DNA of 64,000 nucleotides. Source: Tubiluchus corallicola (lineage: Eukaryota; Priapulida; Priapulimorpha; Priapulimorphida; Tubiluchidae). The stretch is taken from NCBI GenBank assembly GCA_030141605.1, contig JAQGDQ010000094.1, forward strand, positions 372,001 through 436,000, in the 5' to 3' direction. Shown one piece after another: positions 1 through 11,138 of this stretch; within the stretch, counting starts at the first letter, position 1; each line of letters opens with the position of its first letter. The notes below the pieces were generated by a model. It was not told where the DNA came from. It saw nothing but the letters and a program-made list of their open reading frames with translations, and made no database searches. The translations under genes and the position numbers were made by a program.

Positions 1-602
1 ATACAATTTGACCTAGTATAAACATGAGTCCAGCATTCAACATCAGAGCCTGCCTAATGTTGACACAGTGGCAGGATTGGAACCTGGTTCAGTTGCAAGA
101 GCAACACTCTGAGATAGGCACTAAACCAGCAAATGTGTCTCAGACATGTTCAAATATGTATAACAACCAGTATCATATCCGAAATGAAAGCACTGAGAGT
201 GAGTATTGAACTGAGGCAAGCCATTCAAGCATTCACTGACCAACATCAGCATGCTTAGCTTTGGTGTTTAAGCACAAAAAATATGAATATTCCGAACATG
301 ATCAGGTCAGTAGAGAACTATTTTGGGCAAGCCAGGGCGAATATGTAATACCAGGCTTCTCGAACAATGACCTCATGTGTTACAAAATGCTGAATAACTT
401 AACACGCATATCAGTTACAGAATTACTTTTATTCTCAGTTTTATTAAAATTGTAAGAAGCCACTAAATACTACATGTTTATTTGCTATTATTGCATTTAT
501 AATTATGAAAATGTGAATAAATGGCATGCACTCATATCTCGGTTTGCTGGATCGGCAAATTCGGACCGACATCTCCTCGCTTTTGTCAGGCAAACCAAGA
601 TC

Positions 603-705
603 TGAATGTACACACAACCACAACCACCCACACGCACGAACGCACTCACACACACACCCTCACACACTCACTCATGCGCACGCACGCATACACACACACA
701 CAAGT
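603..705. repeat. CA-rich simple repeat
   Basis: This is a degenerate CA/CACG microsatellite of about 100 bp. It opens spurious Thr/His-rich frames on the plus strand. I read it as noncoding and probably intronic to the minus-strand gene at 1114-3901. Confidence 0.85.
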
Positions 706-1113
706 GTGCATGTGACCACTCAGCTGTTCACCCTGCTTTACGACAACAACATATTATTAGCTTTTAAAAAGAGTAGAAAGTAGTTTTACAGAACTTCCTC
801 CTCTCACACATCAAGTGTAACCTAGATGCAACTTTATCAGCTGGAGGTAAGAAAATCCATAGGCTGTGTGAACAAAATCTGAACTACATTTTAAACACAT
901 TTTGTGTTCTTAAGTTTAGCAGTTAGGTAGGTGTTAGGATAAATTTTCTATAATTGCAGGTAAACCAACTTAAAAATTTCATCAATTGTTTCACATCAAC
1001 CAAAAAAGGTGAGCAGACGAAATTCCCATCCATATTATACTTATGCGCACACCTACTTAACAACTCACATGAATCATACTCAGTAATCTAACAAAAAGAA
1101 ATATAAACATTAC

Positions 1114-3901
1114 CTAGTATTACATCCCGCTCGCGCTTCGCCGGTCGTTCGACGTCCTGATCCATACCCAATGACATAAGATGTTTGTCAATTGTGGACA
1201 TATTGAGAGTATCATACAACAAACGACGGGTTCTGCTGCTCCTCCGACAATAGGCACCTCCATTTATTAGTTCATATTCATGCAAGTTTTCTCTGTTTGA
1301 TGCGCGCATCTTAGAGCTCCTAAAAGACATGGCTGAATTATTAATACTATTAGCAGTCACGTAACAAATGACTATAGGCTATTTTTCACTAAAAACAACT
1401 CTAACATTTACTATCAATGCACAGTTAATTAACTACATGCAGCACAAAAACAAATAAATCATTGGCAACTTACTTAACTAGTAGCAGAAAACACCTAATC
1501 ATCCACCTATTATTGTACACACTGAATTAAAAAAAATCCTATAATTAAAAAACAAGGAAAAGAAAAGAGACCGCCAATGCAGTTCATCTTCGTGACAAAG
1601 AAAAATCACATGGAATCATTAAACTAAAAATTGCTTTTTTAGTAAATAAACCACGCTTGTTGAAGTAGAATTTGGCATATTTTGGTTTAAACTTATTCAA
1701 CATTTCGCTACCTACTCTTCGAAGTTCAAAAAGACTTGATTCAAAAATCGATGACGCCAAATTCAACTGAAATTACTTGGCCTCAATTTCTTCGAATATG
1801 GCAGCATCAACTTTTAAATCTAGATTGTGCATATTGTAATTCTGACTATATATTCTTGAAAAGGATGTAATGTCAAAATATTGAACAAATTTAAATCAGA
1901 TTTTGCAACAACAACACTGATTATTTATTTATTTATTTAGATGGTATAATTCCAAATAAAGATTGCAGAAGCATTCCAACTAGTTAAAGTGTTGTTTTTA
2001 GTAGCAGTGATTCCCATTCAGTAGCATGCTTCAAACCTGAAGATAAAGTGTAGTGGCAGTGTGAAATTCATTTTTTCTTTCTTTTTTCCTTGTAGGACTT
2101 ATTAATTCATCGTTTAGTATTCTTGTCGTCAATAAAAATTAATGTGTGTTATTACTGTACATGTATTGTACAAACTTCTAGTTCGTCATAGCAGATGTTT
2201 TAAAAGTATATTGTTCAAGACTGTCTACGGGAATGTCAAAAAATAATTTAAACTTTTGTTAAGAAAAAATTACAGAAATATAACTATGGAAAGTTTGCAT
2301 ACACTTTTTTTATTTTAACTTCCTTGTCAGATTCGCTTTCATCATTGGCCGGAAATTTGTGTTTGGTAGTTGGTGTATAATCCTCATCACTGGTAGTATC
2401 ACTGTCTTTGTCAAAACCCTGTTAATTAAAAGAAAACCAAATACACGACAATTACTAAGAGAAAATTTAATATTGACTTCAAATTTAATTTAAGCAATAA
2501 TCAAATAGCACAAGGTAACTCAATAAAATATCTTGGCATCACTATTGATAACGACTTTTTATGGGCCACGCATGCAAAAAATATTTCGTATAAACTCAGT
2601 GAAACAGCAGGGGTTACATCGAAACAAAGGTATTACATGGATACTGAAACTCTGAGACTAATATATTATACTCTAAGTTACCCTTATCTTCAATACTGCA
2701 TACCAGGGGAAATGCTAATGATACCACACTTCATACTGTTACTATGCACAAAACAAAATAATTAAACTAATGATTTTTACTAACTACAGGCAAGGGCTAC
2801 TCTGTCACACATTGCTCTAGGGCCTCAGCAAGTAGTAACATATATCAAGACAGATTACGTTCTAATCAAGGTTTCCGTACAAAACAACATCTTGGTACTA
2901 TTTTCTGGAACTTCCTGTGTCAAGCTATTAAATTCTCCACATCCATTAAAACACTAATATCAAAATATAGAAATATAACTCTGTCCCTATGGTGTTTCGC
3001 TTACACAGCATTTCGATCTTCAAGTTATATATATTAATTCCCTTAAAAAATTATCTACCCACAAGATTTTGCCATCTATTATTTTTCTCATTATTCTATG
3101 TATATGTATGTGCGTAGATAATCTATAATATAGATAAGTGTTGCATTTTTAGTCAATTAATATAATTATAACTTTTTTAATTGCCACTGGCACAATATTA
3201 ATGTTACTAACATCTAATTAGACATTTAAAGGTGAATGACTGGGTGACCGCATGGTCTTTCGTCTCATCTGCTTATACTTAAGTGTATCAAATGCACTAA
3301 AGCCTTAATTACTGTATTTCTAAAGCTAAATAAATTTACTATTACTTTAACTATGTAAATTTTGGCAAAAACAACTTCATGCACTGGGCGTGGGCACTTG
3401 GAAATTTTCTCCACGAAGATACATTTTTTCGTATAATTAGAATATAATTATTATTCTAAGTTTGCACTAAGAATTAATAATCATCAACAGAAACACCAAA
3501 CAACGTACACGTTAAGGTGTTAGTTAATTTGTTTAGCAACAGATGGCAGCATTTGTCCTTTTTTCGTTCTGCCCGAGCATTGAACTTGTTTCTAAACAAA
3601 GAATCATAAATTTATGGTCCACTAAATAAAATTAGAATGCAATTATCATGTGCAAATAATGGCTAACATTTTTTTGTTAAATTTCCTTATATTTATTATA
3701 AGATGCAGCTAAATATCACACTTCCCCAAACGAAACTGCTGTAAGACAGTTGAAGTACAGTGACAGTTCAGACTCATTAAAGGCACTTACCCTTTGTCTT
3801 GGGTTACTGCCCGGAGGGTTCGCTCTTCTATTACTCTTAAGCGTAAGGAAATCTTCGGGTATATCTTCTGATGAGACCTCAGAATGTCTCGTTTTTACCA
3901 T
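1114..3901 (-). CDS. 5' exons of a minus-strand gene, possibly ATAD2-like (partial)
   Basis: Three candidate exons are visible. Exon 1 (3901 down to 3791) starts with a Met-Val-Lys-Thr-Arg N-terminus and contains an EDFLTLKS motif; it ends at a GTAAGT donor in phase 0. Exon 2 (2418 to 2305) follows a good TTAACAG acceptor in the same phase and encodes an acidic, Ser/Asp/Lys-rich stretch; its donor (GTGTAT) is weak. Exon 3 (about 1331 to 1114) encodes a CRRSSRTRR basic motif followed by a LYDTLNMSTIDKHLM segment, and ends at a GTAATG donor. The order of an N-terminal DFL-L motif, an acidic linker and RRS-R-R followed by an LFDKL-like helix recalls the N-terminus of ATAD2/ATAD2B, AAA-ATPase bromodomain chromatin factors. 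The AAA and bromodomain exons would lie beyond the left edge. The exon 2-exon 3 join is unresolved: the best-looking acceptors for exon 3 do not give phase 0. I trust the existence of exons 1 and 2 more than the family name. Confidence 0.4.
2430..3370 (+). mobile_element. Decayed LINE 3' fragment (CR1-like RT C-terminus and 3' UTR)
   Basis: The plus strand at about 2515-2700 encodes a broken reverse-transcriptase C-terminal segment. It contains the YLGITIDNDFLWATH motif followed by the typical SYKLS, LRLIYYTLSYPYLQYC arrangement, interrupted by stops and frameshifts further on. The tail around 3232-3262 carries the TGACC-loop-GGTCTTTC stem-loop shared with two other LINE ends in this window. 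The fragment is 5'-truncated and sits in the first intron of the gene at 1114-3901, antisense to it. Confidence 0.7.
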
Positions 3902-3922
3902 TTTATCGGACTGAATGTGCAA

Positions 3923-4467
3923 CCAGTCCTTTCATCACTACAAAAACCGAAGCACTAACCAGAGAAATTACAACAGTAAATAGTTCGGGAGACGTAACAT
4001 GAACTTTAATTTAAGATAACAATTCTGGCAATGTTTATATACTACGTGGCATCTACTTTTCATCTTTCACAAAGAGGCAAGTTCTAATTAATATTTACGA
4101 GTAAATGCGAAAAAAACATTTACTACGATAAAGCGGAAGAATACATACTCACCCTAATAGTAACTGTAATGAGGTTTCTACAGTCCGTATGTCCTCGACA
4201 CGCTAGCGCGCGAAACTTAAATTTTGTAGATCTCACATTTACTGGCTAGTCCTAAAATTCGACAACGTACTCATCCATAAAAATTATGCCATTACACTTC
4301 TATTTAAAGGGTTTACAGTCTGAATGCTAATTAATTTTGGCTGTGTTCTTAGAAATTTAAATTGGTACGTGGTAGTCCGAAGCGTGGAGCTAATGTCGTA
4401 GGCCTATACGTAGGTTGTGCCAATTTTTATCATAGAGAGAGAGCCATCCGCCCTGCATGCGTCAACA
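3923..4467. other. Upstream region of the ATAD2-like gene
   Basis: No convincing ORF is present. This is the probable promoter and 5' UTR of the minus-strand gene starting at 3901. A locally GC-richer patch with GCGCGC lies near 4200. I see no clear TATA box. Confidence 0.4.
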
Positions 4468-4474
4468 CACGGAG

Positions 4475-4654
4475 CAGGGTCGGCCTTAGGTAATTGGAGG
4501 CCATAGGCGAAGTGAATTTGGTGGCCCCAAATGAAATAGAAAAAAAATACGAAAAAAATGAAATTACGCAATTTATTAAAAACTATAATGTATGTTACCT
4601 CGGCGTGAGGCCCTAGGCGGTTGCCTAGTTTGCCTATGCTTAAGGCCGGCCCTG
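4475..4654. mobile_element. hAT-like MITE with 7-bp target-site duplication
   Basis: A 180-bp element begins CAGGGTCGGCCTTA and ends TAAGGCCGGCCCTG, an imperfect terminal inverted repeat of about 14 bp. It is flanked on both sides by the direct repeat CACGGAG (4468-4474 and 4655-4661). CAGGG-type ends are typical of the hAT superfamily, whose duplications are usually 8 bp, so one position may have diverged. There is no coding capacity. Subterminal sequence resembling its right end recurs near 12270-12324. Confidence 0.75.
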
Positions 4655-4661
4655 CACGGAG

Positions 4662-5319
4662 ACAGGGCCCACTCTACCATTAGGCAATAGGCAGTTGCCT
4701 AGAACGACAAATTTTTTTGGAGGGGCCAAATTCTGGAAAATTCTTTAATTTTTTAGGTTTATCTGTAGCATAAATAATAAGATAATGTACGTGTTACTGT
4801 TTGCTTAGATACACAACACTAATTTAATGAAAAAGCTGCTCGAGTTATTTTCCTGTCAAAATAATAATAATTCATTCACTCGAATGTGGAACTCGATCTC
4901 TTCCCGGATCGAGCTCATTCATTTAATAAAAAAATTCTTGCTGTAGCCGCTTATCCAATTATAGCAGATTAATCTATACGAATTGAAGCTTTCAGGAGCG
5001 TAATACAAGTTAGAAAAGCTGGCGGACACCGAGCAGCGCAACGATTCGCAAATGAACTATTTGCAAACAGACCACATTTATGGGTATAAAGATGATGTAA
5101 CTAGTGAAATGGTGTATAATTATGAAAAAGAGGAGTCAGTGTTTCAAAAATTTTCTAATGAAAATGCTACGCAAAAACCTAGCCAAGAGCATGTACATTG
5201 TACACGATCAGAAAATGCAGAAATTTTGATTACTCTTGGAGACCCAGAACATGCATGGAATCATAAATTCAATTTCAAATGAAATCAACACGAGCTGTAG
5301 ATAGTTAATTAACAATTAA
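4662..5319. other. Unassigned region with a second CAGGG-type element end
   Basis: A related sequence starting CAGGGCCCACTC at about 4664 looks like the end of another element of the same kind, but I cannot find its partner. A 76-codon open frame at 5052-5282 has no recognisable motif. It may belong to a relic element, and I do not call it a gene. Confidence 0.3.
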
Positions 5320-5351
5320 TTTGTACACTATAATATAGTATAGTGTACAAA
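5320..5351. repeat. 32-bp near-perfect palindrome
   Basis: Arms TTTGTACACTATA and TATAGTGTACAAA (13 bp each) are separated by 6 bp. The palindrome lies immediately upstream of the LINE at 5360-11310, so it may mark its insertion site or be part of an older element. Confidence 0.85.
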
Positions 5352-5524
5352 CTTGTCAGTTGTCAGTTGTCCGGTGCACATCGTTTGTCTCGTGCTCCGG
5401 TTGCTAATTATACCAGTTAGTGTTGAATAGATTGTGATTAGGCCGTGAGGCCAAGGCTGTACAAATTTACTTATAGTTAAAAGATACTACGTCGAACAAA
5501 GTATATGTTAAAAGACATACATGA

Positions 5525-7078
5525 ATGGCAAGGAAAAGTTGCACGCTTTGCAAAAGTGCAAAAAATCCAATAAATAAAAATCAGCTATTTCTTGCAACGT
5601 GCGAAAGGTGCTTCAAAAAACATAGGCAAACGACGAATATGGGAAATGATGGACACGAGGCGGCAGAAATTGTGTTTCCCGACTTCGTACTTGTTGGTGA
5701 TCCAGAGGGCGAACGATATAAACAAATGCTAATTGCCTTGCAAATAAAAACCAAAAATGACGAAAAAGAGAGTAAAAAGACAATTCAATGCTTGGAGTCA
5801 AAACTAGCTGCCAGCTATAAAGAGCAGTCAACTCTCATCGAAAAGGTTCATAAATTATCAACGGAACTCTCTGAACTACAAAAAAGAAAACGAAATGTAA
5901 GCAACCAAACAAGTGATAATTCCTCCAAAGATCCCAGTCACACAGATGAAGCAAGTCAAACTTTGCTTGTGAATGGAGACACCTCCTCATCGAAACACGG
6001 CAATAATGACCTTCCATCGCAGGGCGAAACCTTGCAGGAAAAGGAAACTTGCAATGCCACAATAACTGTGAATCAAAGAAGGAAAAATCATAAGACCATA
6101 CATGCAACCACTCAAACGCTAGTCCTGGGAGACTCACGGACCGTATACTTAAATCCAAAGGACATCGGGCAAAACGTCCAGGTACACTCATACAGAGGCT
6201 TAACATTAGAAGAGTTAAGCACAAAAGTGTTAAACCATTATCCAGCTATGAAGCTTGAAAATGTGATCATCGCTTGTGGTGTAAATGACATAAGACGGCT
6301 AGCGCAAAAATGCGACGAGGTTGGACAGCAAATCGACAAAGAATCATCAGTTAGAGACATCATTACAATTGCAGACAACTGTGCAAAAAACATTGCAAGT
6401 AAGTTTAAAGCTGCAAACATTTTTATTTGTAATATACCGCTGACTTCAAAAAGTAAGCATTTTAATGCAAAACCATGTAATATCTTTCTGACAAACGAGC
6501 TTATACGCTCTTTCAATGATGATCTAGTCTATTTAGCTAAAAAAAAGGGCTATTTATTGTGCAACATTCAAAGTCATTTTTTAGCTGAAGGGTTAATGGC
6601 AAGAGACGGTTTACATTTAAGTCGTGCTGGTGTATCAAAATTAGCAGAACGACTGAACTTATGTTTACACAATGATCCTAAGCGTTGGTACGTGAAAACA
6701 AGACGCAAGCCAATGTCCCATACAAACCCATACCAACACAATTCTGCAATTTCGCGCCTAAATAACTCGTTTAATTTACGTATTGGTTCATCTCACAATA
6801 CCAGCTATTCAGACGCAGTTAAGAAACCTGGTCTTCTCCCAACGCCAGTAATTAACGACCCACAGCGAACCTACTCCGTTTCGAACCGGAGAGAGCCATC
6901 TGAACGAAGCAGTTTGTACTACACAGAATCGGCTAAAGCTCATTATCCTAATAAATGTTCTACAACACTGCCAAGCCAAAATGAACCGCTGCTGTTAACT
7001 CAGGAACCAGTTCTAAAATCCGAGATTGAAAACATACTAACCAAAGCCTTTAAAGAGCTTATCTCCAAGTTCATATAG
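5525..7078 (+). CDS. LINE ORF1 protein with Cys-pair finger, coiled coil and SGNH esterase
   Basis: This 517-residue ORF1 is intact. Residues 6-29 hold two CxxC pairs (Cys6, Cys9, Cys26, Cys29), a probable zinc-binding module. Residues of about 70-125 are Lys/Glu/Leu-rich and likely form a coiled coil. Residues of about 200-370 form an SGNH (GDSL-like) hydrolase: the nucleophile block LVLGDSR is near residue 204, the GVND oxyanion block near 251, and the DGLHLS Asp-His block near 361-364. The C-terminus is basic and Ser/Asn-rich. Esterase-bearing ORF1 proteins are known from CR1-type LINEs, where they are thought to act in RNP assembly or membrane/lipid interaction; their substrate is unknown. 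An in-phase start is assumed at ATGGCAAGG; another ATG four bases upstream is in a different frame. Confidence 0.88.
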   Translation: MARKSCTLCKSAKNPINKNQLFLATCERCFKKHRQTTNMGNDGHEAAEIVFPDFVLVGDPEGERYKQMLIALQIKTKNDEKESKKTIQCLESKLAASYKEQSTLIEKVHKLSTELSELQKRKRNVSNQTSDNSSKDPSHTDEASQTLLVNGDTSSSKHGNNDLPSQGETLQEKETCNATITVNQRRKNHKTIHATTQTLVLGDSRTVYLNPKDIGQNVQVHSYRGLTLEELSTKVLNHYPAMKLENVIIACGVNDIRRLAQKCDEVGQQIDKESSVRDIITIADNCAKNIASKFKAANIFICNIPLTSKSKHFNAKPCNIFLTNELIRSFNDDLVYLAKKKGYLLCNIQSHFLAEGLMARDGLHLSRAGVSKLAERLNLCLHNDPKRWYVKTRRKPMSHTNPYQHNSAISRLNNSFNLRIGSSHNTSYSDAVKKPGLLPTPVINDPQRTYSVSNRREPSERSSLYYTESAKAHYPNKCSTTLPSQNEPLLLTQEPVLKSEIENILTKAFKELISKFI

Positions 7079-7174
7079 GCCTAGTATCGTTTAGCTTGGT
7101 TTTAGACATTACTCTGAACTTTAAAGCTAGTCTGCGTAAACCTGTTATAAAACTCTTTTTTTTACTATTCTATT

Positions 7175-10100
7175 ATGATTTTAATGATGACACTGAATAA
7201 CAGAAAATTTTTAGCACTGCTGCTAGTGAATTTTTACATAATATGGCAAAATAGGCCAATCCATCCTAACTCGTGTAAAGATTATAACGTAACAATTGTG
7301 TATACTAGTATTATAATAACAATTATCTCACCCACGTTATTACATAATAGGAAATATTTACTTCTTATAGTACTGTATTCTATACAAGCCCTTTTACTCG
7401 CAACCGATATTAGTATCCTTATGATCGTTCTAAAATTAATTTACCACGCATGTGTAACGTTCTACTGTGTAAGCTTGATACTATGCTGCCGTATTACTGC
7501 AAAAAAACTGCAAGTTAAAGTTATTTTATTTGTGTTAATAGGTACATTTTGGAAACCATACGAATTTACTTCTTGTATCATAGTTGATATTTCTAACGTA
7601 TCTTATCATAAAATTACCAAATTTATTTGTGATTATGGGAGCCTTTGTATATTTAACGCCAAATATCAAACAGTTAAGTTCTTTTATTGTAACTATGCTT
7701 ACGTCTTAGTTATACTACGTACATTACTATACATACTAAAACTGAAAATGATCTACGTAACAGTAATTTGTAATGTAATGACTAAAGGTAATTTAAACAA
7801 CTTTTTCATTGCTTTTCCTGTAAATAGCGATAGAATAAGACACTCTATGCAATTTATTTTAAAAAGATTTGTATCCATCTTAAAAGTTGTGTACCTCGGT
7901 GCTATAAGACAAATGCGTCATGTCAATCTAAAATACGTAGCACTAAAAAAATTGGAAAAATTACAGATTTCATCTAAATTTGAAAGCACTCTATACTCAT
8001 GTTCTGAACTGGCTTACATTTTAACCATAATTCGTTTACTACTTATACTTGGTGGTATCGAAACTAACCCTGGACCCATTTTGCCAAATAATAATAATAA
8101 TAACACCAACAATAATAATACCAGTGATGAGCTAAAAGAATTCATGATTACTTATAAAAAGAACATCAAATTTCTAAATATAAATATTCAAAGTCTCGTC
8201 AAAAAACACTGGCTGCTGAAAGATACAATTCACGCCACCGAAAATCTGATTGTAGGCATAACAGAAACTTGGCTACATAAACAAATACTTAGCAACACTA
8301 TAGAATTACCTAATCACACATTAATAAGAAGAGATCGATGTAAAAATAAGAAAGGTGGAGGGGTTGCGATGTATATACCTTCACACCTGAGACCACAAGA
8401 AATGAAAAGCATCAGAACCGGCAAGATTGAATCTGTTTGGTGCAGCATTGAGAACTATGTAATAGGAACTATATATAGACCACCCAATCTCAAACACAAA
8501 ACATTTTTCAAATACTTTAGTGAAGAACTAGAACGCAGTGTTTTCGAAAATAAAAAGTTCTTATAATGGGCGATTTCAACCTTGATATTTTAGCTACAAA
8601 CACACTGGCATACAAAACATACACCGAGCTCTTAAAACAATATAATGTCCACATACTTAACAACAATAAACCTACTCGAATTTCTAAAACATCAGCCACA
8701 GTAATCGACCATTTCATTTCGAATAGTAACAATAATTTCGTAGCATATGATACTTTTCCGTGTGATTATTCAGATCATCATTTCATAATATTAGTAGATA
8801 AAATGACCCCACAGCATAATAATAACCAAAATTCAGTCTGGCATTTAATGAGAGACTACGCCCAATACAACAAACATTCATACTTAATCGACTTAGCAAA
8901 AATGAACTGGACCTCCGTATATATGACTGATAAAATAGATACACAAGTTAATATTCTGACATATAATGTCGAATATTGCCTTAATGTACATGCACCATAT
9001 AAAAACGTAAAGCAAATCCCACAACAAAGCAAACTCTATAACGAAAGTACCTGGACAACACCTGAACTTGACAAACTAAGAATAGCGAAAAACAGAATGT
9101 ATAATATATGGGAAAAGAACAAAACTAAAAACAATCATAACAATTATAAAAAAAAAGAGAAATCAATTTAATAATCTTAATAAATGCTTGAAAAATAAAC
9201 ATATACAACAACAATGTAAAAACGCAACAAATACCAAAGAAAAATGGAAAATTATTAACAATGTAATAAATAAATGCCGTAACAAACTAATGCGTGTTGA
9301 CGAAATTAAGATCAACAACACTGTTATTACAAAACCCAAAGATATTGCCAACGCGCTAAATGCAATATTCCTGAATCTTGGAAATTTTAAGGGAGTGGCT
9401 TCTCATATTAGCAATAATATAATTAATAAATTAAAAAACAAATCGTCTAACACAGTATTCTCGTTCAAAAGCGTCACAGTAGGAGAAATTAACGACATAT
9501 TAAATAACCTAAGTTCCAACAAAGGGAGTGGACCATCAGATATTCCTATCAAAATTCTAAAAGATAGCGCATCTGTAATAGCCCCGCATATGACTTACAT
9601 TACTAATCAGATAATTATGAGAGGCGAATTTCCAACGGTATGTAAAATGGCAAACGTGACTCCAATCCATAAAAAAGATCCAAAATGTGATCCCATGAAT
9701 TATCGCCCAATTTCCGTAATCCATTGTTTCGGTAAAGTTTGGGAAAGGGTAATTTATGATCAGATAAATTCATATGTAAATAAACATGAACTTTTATCAA
9801 AACATCAGTTTGGCTTCCGTAAACACCATTCAACCATTGACGCCCTAATACACACAACAGAAAATTGGAGACATAGTTTAGACAACAAGCACTACATTTT
9901 AGCAGCATTTTTGGATTTAAGTAAAGCTTTCGATAGCATTAATCACGAACTACTTTACGATAATTTAAAACAAATCGGATTAGATTCGATATCGTTAAAA
10001 CTGATACAAAATTATCTCAAAGATAGACAACAACGAGTAAAGTTAGATACAACCAACTTTTCTGACTGGGCCACGTTAAATAGAGGTATACCGCAAGGAA

Positions 10101-11138
10101 CACTACTAGGTCCGTTATTATTTTGCCTATATATAAACAACATATCCAGTGTATTAAAACACTCACAAATAACGCAATACGCTGATGACACTACAATCTA
10201 CATAGCCCATGAAAATGTCCAAACTGCAAAAAATTATTTAGAAGAAGATATAAAAAAATATAAATATGGCATTTAGTCATTACAAGCTAAAAATGAATAA
10301 TGACAAAACAGAATTCATGATACTGTCACCCTCATTAAATACTAATGATGCATCATCAACCACTTTGACAATAGATAATGCTGTAATCAAACAAACTAAC
10401 AATGTTAAATTCCTGGGCATACAAGTAGACAATAATCTTTCATGGGATGATCACTTTAATAACATATACACAAAAATGGCATCTAGCACATCATATCTCC
10501 GACAAGTTAAAGGGCAACTAACAAAGGACACTAAAACACTAATATATAAAACTTTAGTTCTACCACACTTCTTATATGGATGTACGCTACTTCAAAAAAC
10601 CAAAAGAGAAAATTACTTAAAATTAAATCTCCTTCAAAACTATGCGTTGAGATTGATAGCTGGGTACTCATACAAACACAAGGCAGGTAGACAAAAATTC
10701 AAAGCTTCAACAACTAACCTGAGAAAAACTTTAAAATTCCCAATCATTGAAGCACACAAAGAATATTTTACTCTGCTTTTTATATTTAAATACATTAACA
10801 ACATCAGCAAACCATTCCAGAATAACAGATTTACCTTTTTTCCAAATCCTATCGTTAATTCCAGAACATTCAATCTAAAACAAATTAGGACAAATACCCA
10901 CTATGGAACGAACTCTGTAATCAAACAAGCAATTTTACTTTGGAATTCTCTACCATTACAGGTTAAACAAATCAAGTCCCTATCAGCATTTAAAACAAAA
11001 TTAAAATCACTAATATTAACCAGATATGAAATACCATCACACCAGTACGACAACATACACACTAATTCCGAATTCATATACCCACGGCCATATTTATTAA
11101 ATCATAGTTTTTTATTTTTTTTATTTTTTTGTGTATAG
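7175..11138 (+). pseudogene. LINE ORF2: hydrophobic leader, 2A-like motif, endonuclease, reverse transcriptase (three frame breaks)
   Basis: The ORF begins with about 292 very hydrophobic residues of unknown function, then GGIETNPGP (residues 293-301, 8051-8077), a 2A-like ribosome-skipping motif. The APE-type endonuclease follows: the ITETWLHK block near 8255-8282, GDFNLDIL at 8569-8592, an IDH block near 8705 and DYSDHH near 8767. The reverse transcriptase shows MNYRPIS, AFLDLSKAFDS (motif A, about 9905), RGIPQGTLLGPLLF (motif B, about 10085) and YADD (motif C, about 10179). The C-terminal WNSLP region is near 10940. Frame breaks occur at 8564-8568 (TAATG stop/start overlap), in the A9 run at 9148-9156 and in the A7 run at 10252-10258. 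As printed it cannot encode one continuous enzyme. Confidence 0.85.
8051..8077 (+). other. 2A-like ribosome-skipping motif (GGIETNPGP)
   Basis: The codons read Gly-Gly-Ile-Glu-Thr-Asn-Pro-Gly-Pro, preceded by the hydrophobic run TIIRLLLIL. The canonical 2A core is D-[V/I]-E-x-N-P-G-P, so every position matches except the first, where Gly replaces Asp. 2A motifs at the ORF2 N-terminus are known in some CR1-type LINEs, for example in sea urchin. Cleavage would occur between the last Gly and Pro, releasing the endonuclease-RT from its leader. Confidence 0.75.

Noticed and set aside
521-783. Two overlapping plus-strand frames rich in Thr and His
   Set aside because: They are translations of a CA microsatellite.
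1584-1766. Possible extra exon of the ATAD2-like gene on the minus strand
   Set aside because: An acceptor is present but no convincing donor or conserved motif; an AT-rich open frame of this size is expected by chance.
5052-5282. 76-codon plus-strand ORF upstream of the LINE
   Set aside because: No domain, no splice context and it lies among transposon debris; left as unassigned.
9163-9351. Short minus-strand frame within the LINE
   Set aside because: Antisense shadow of ORF2.
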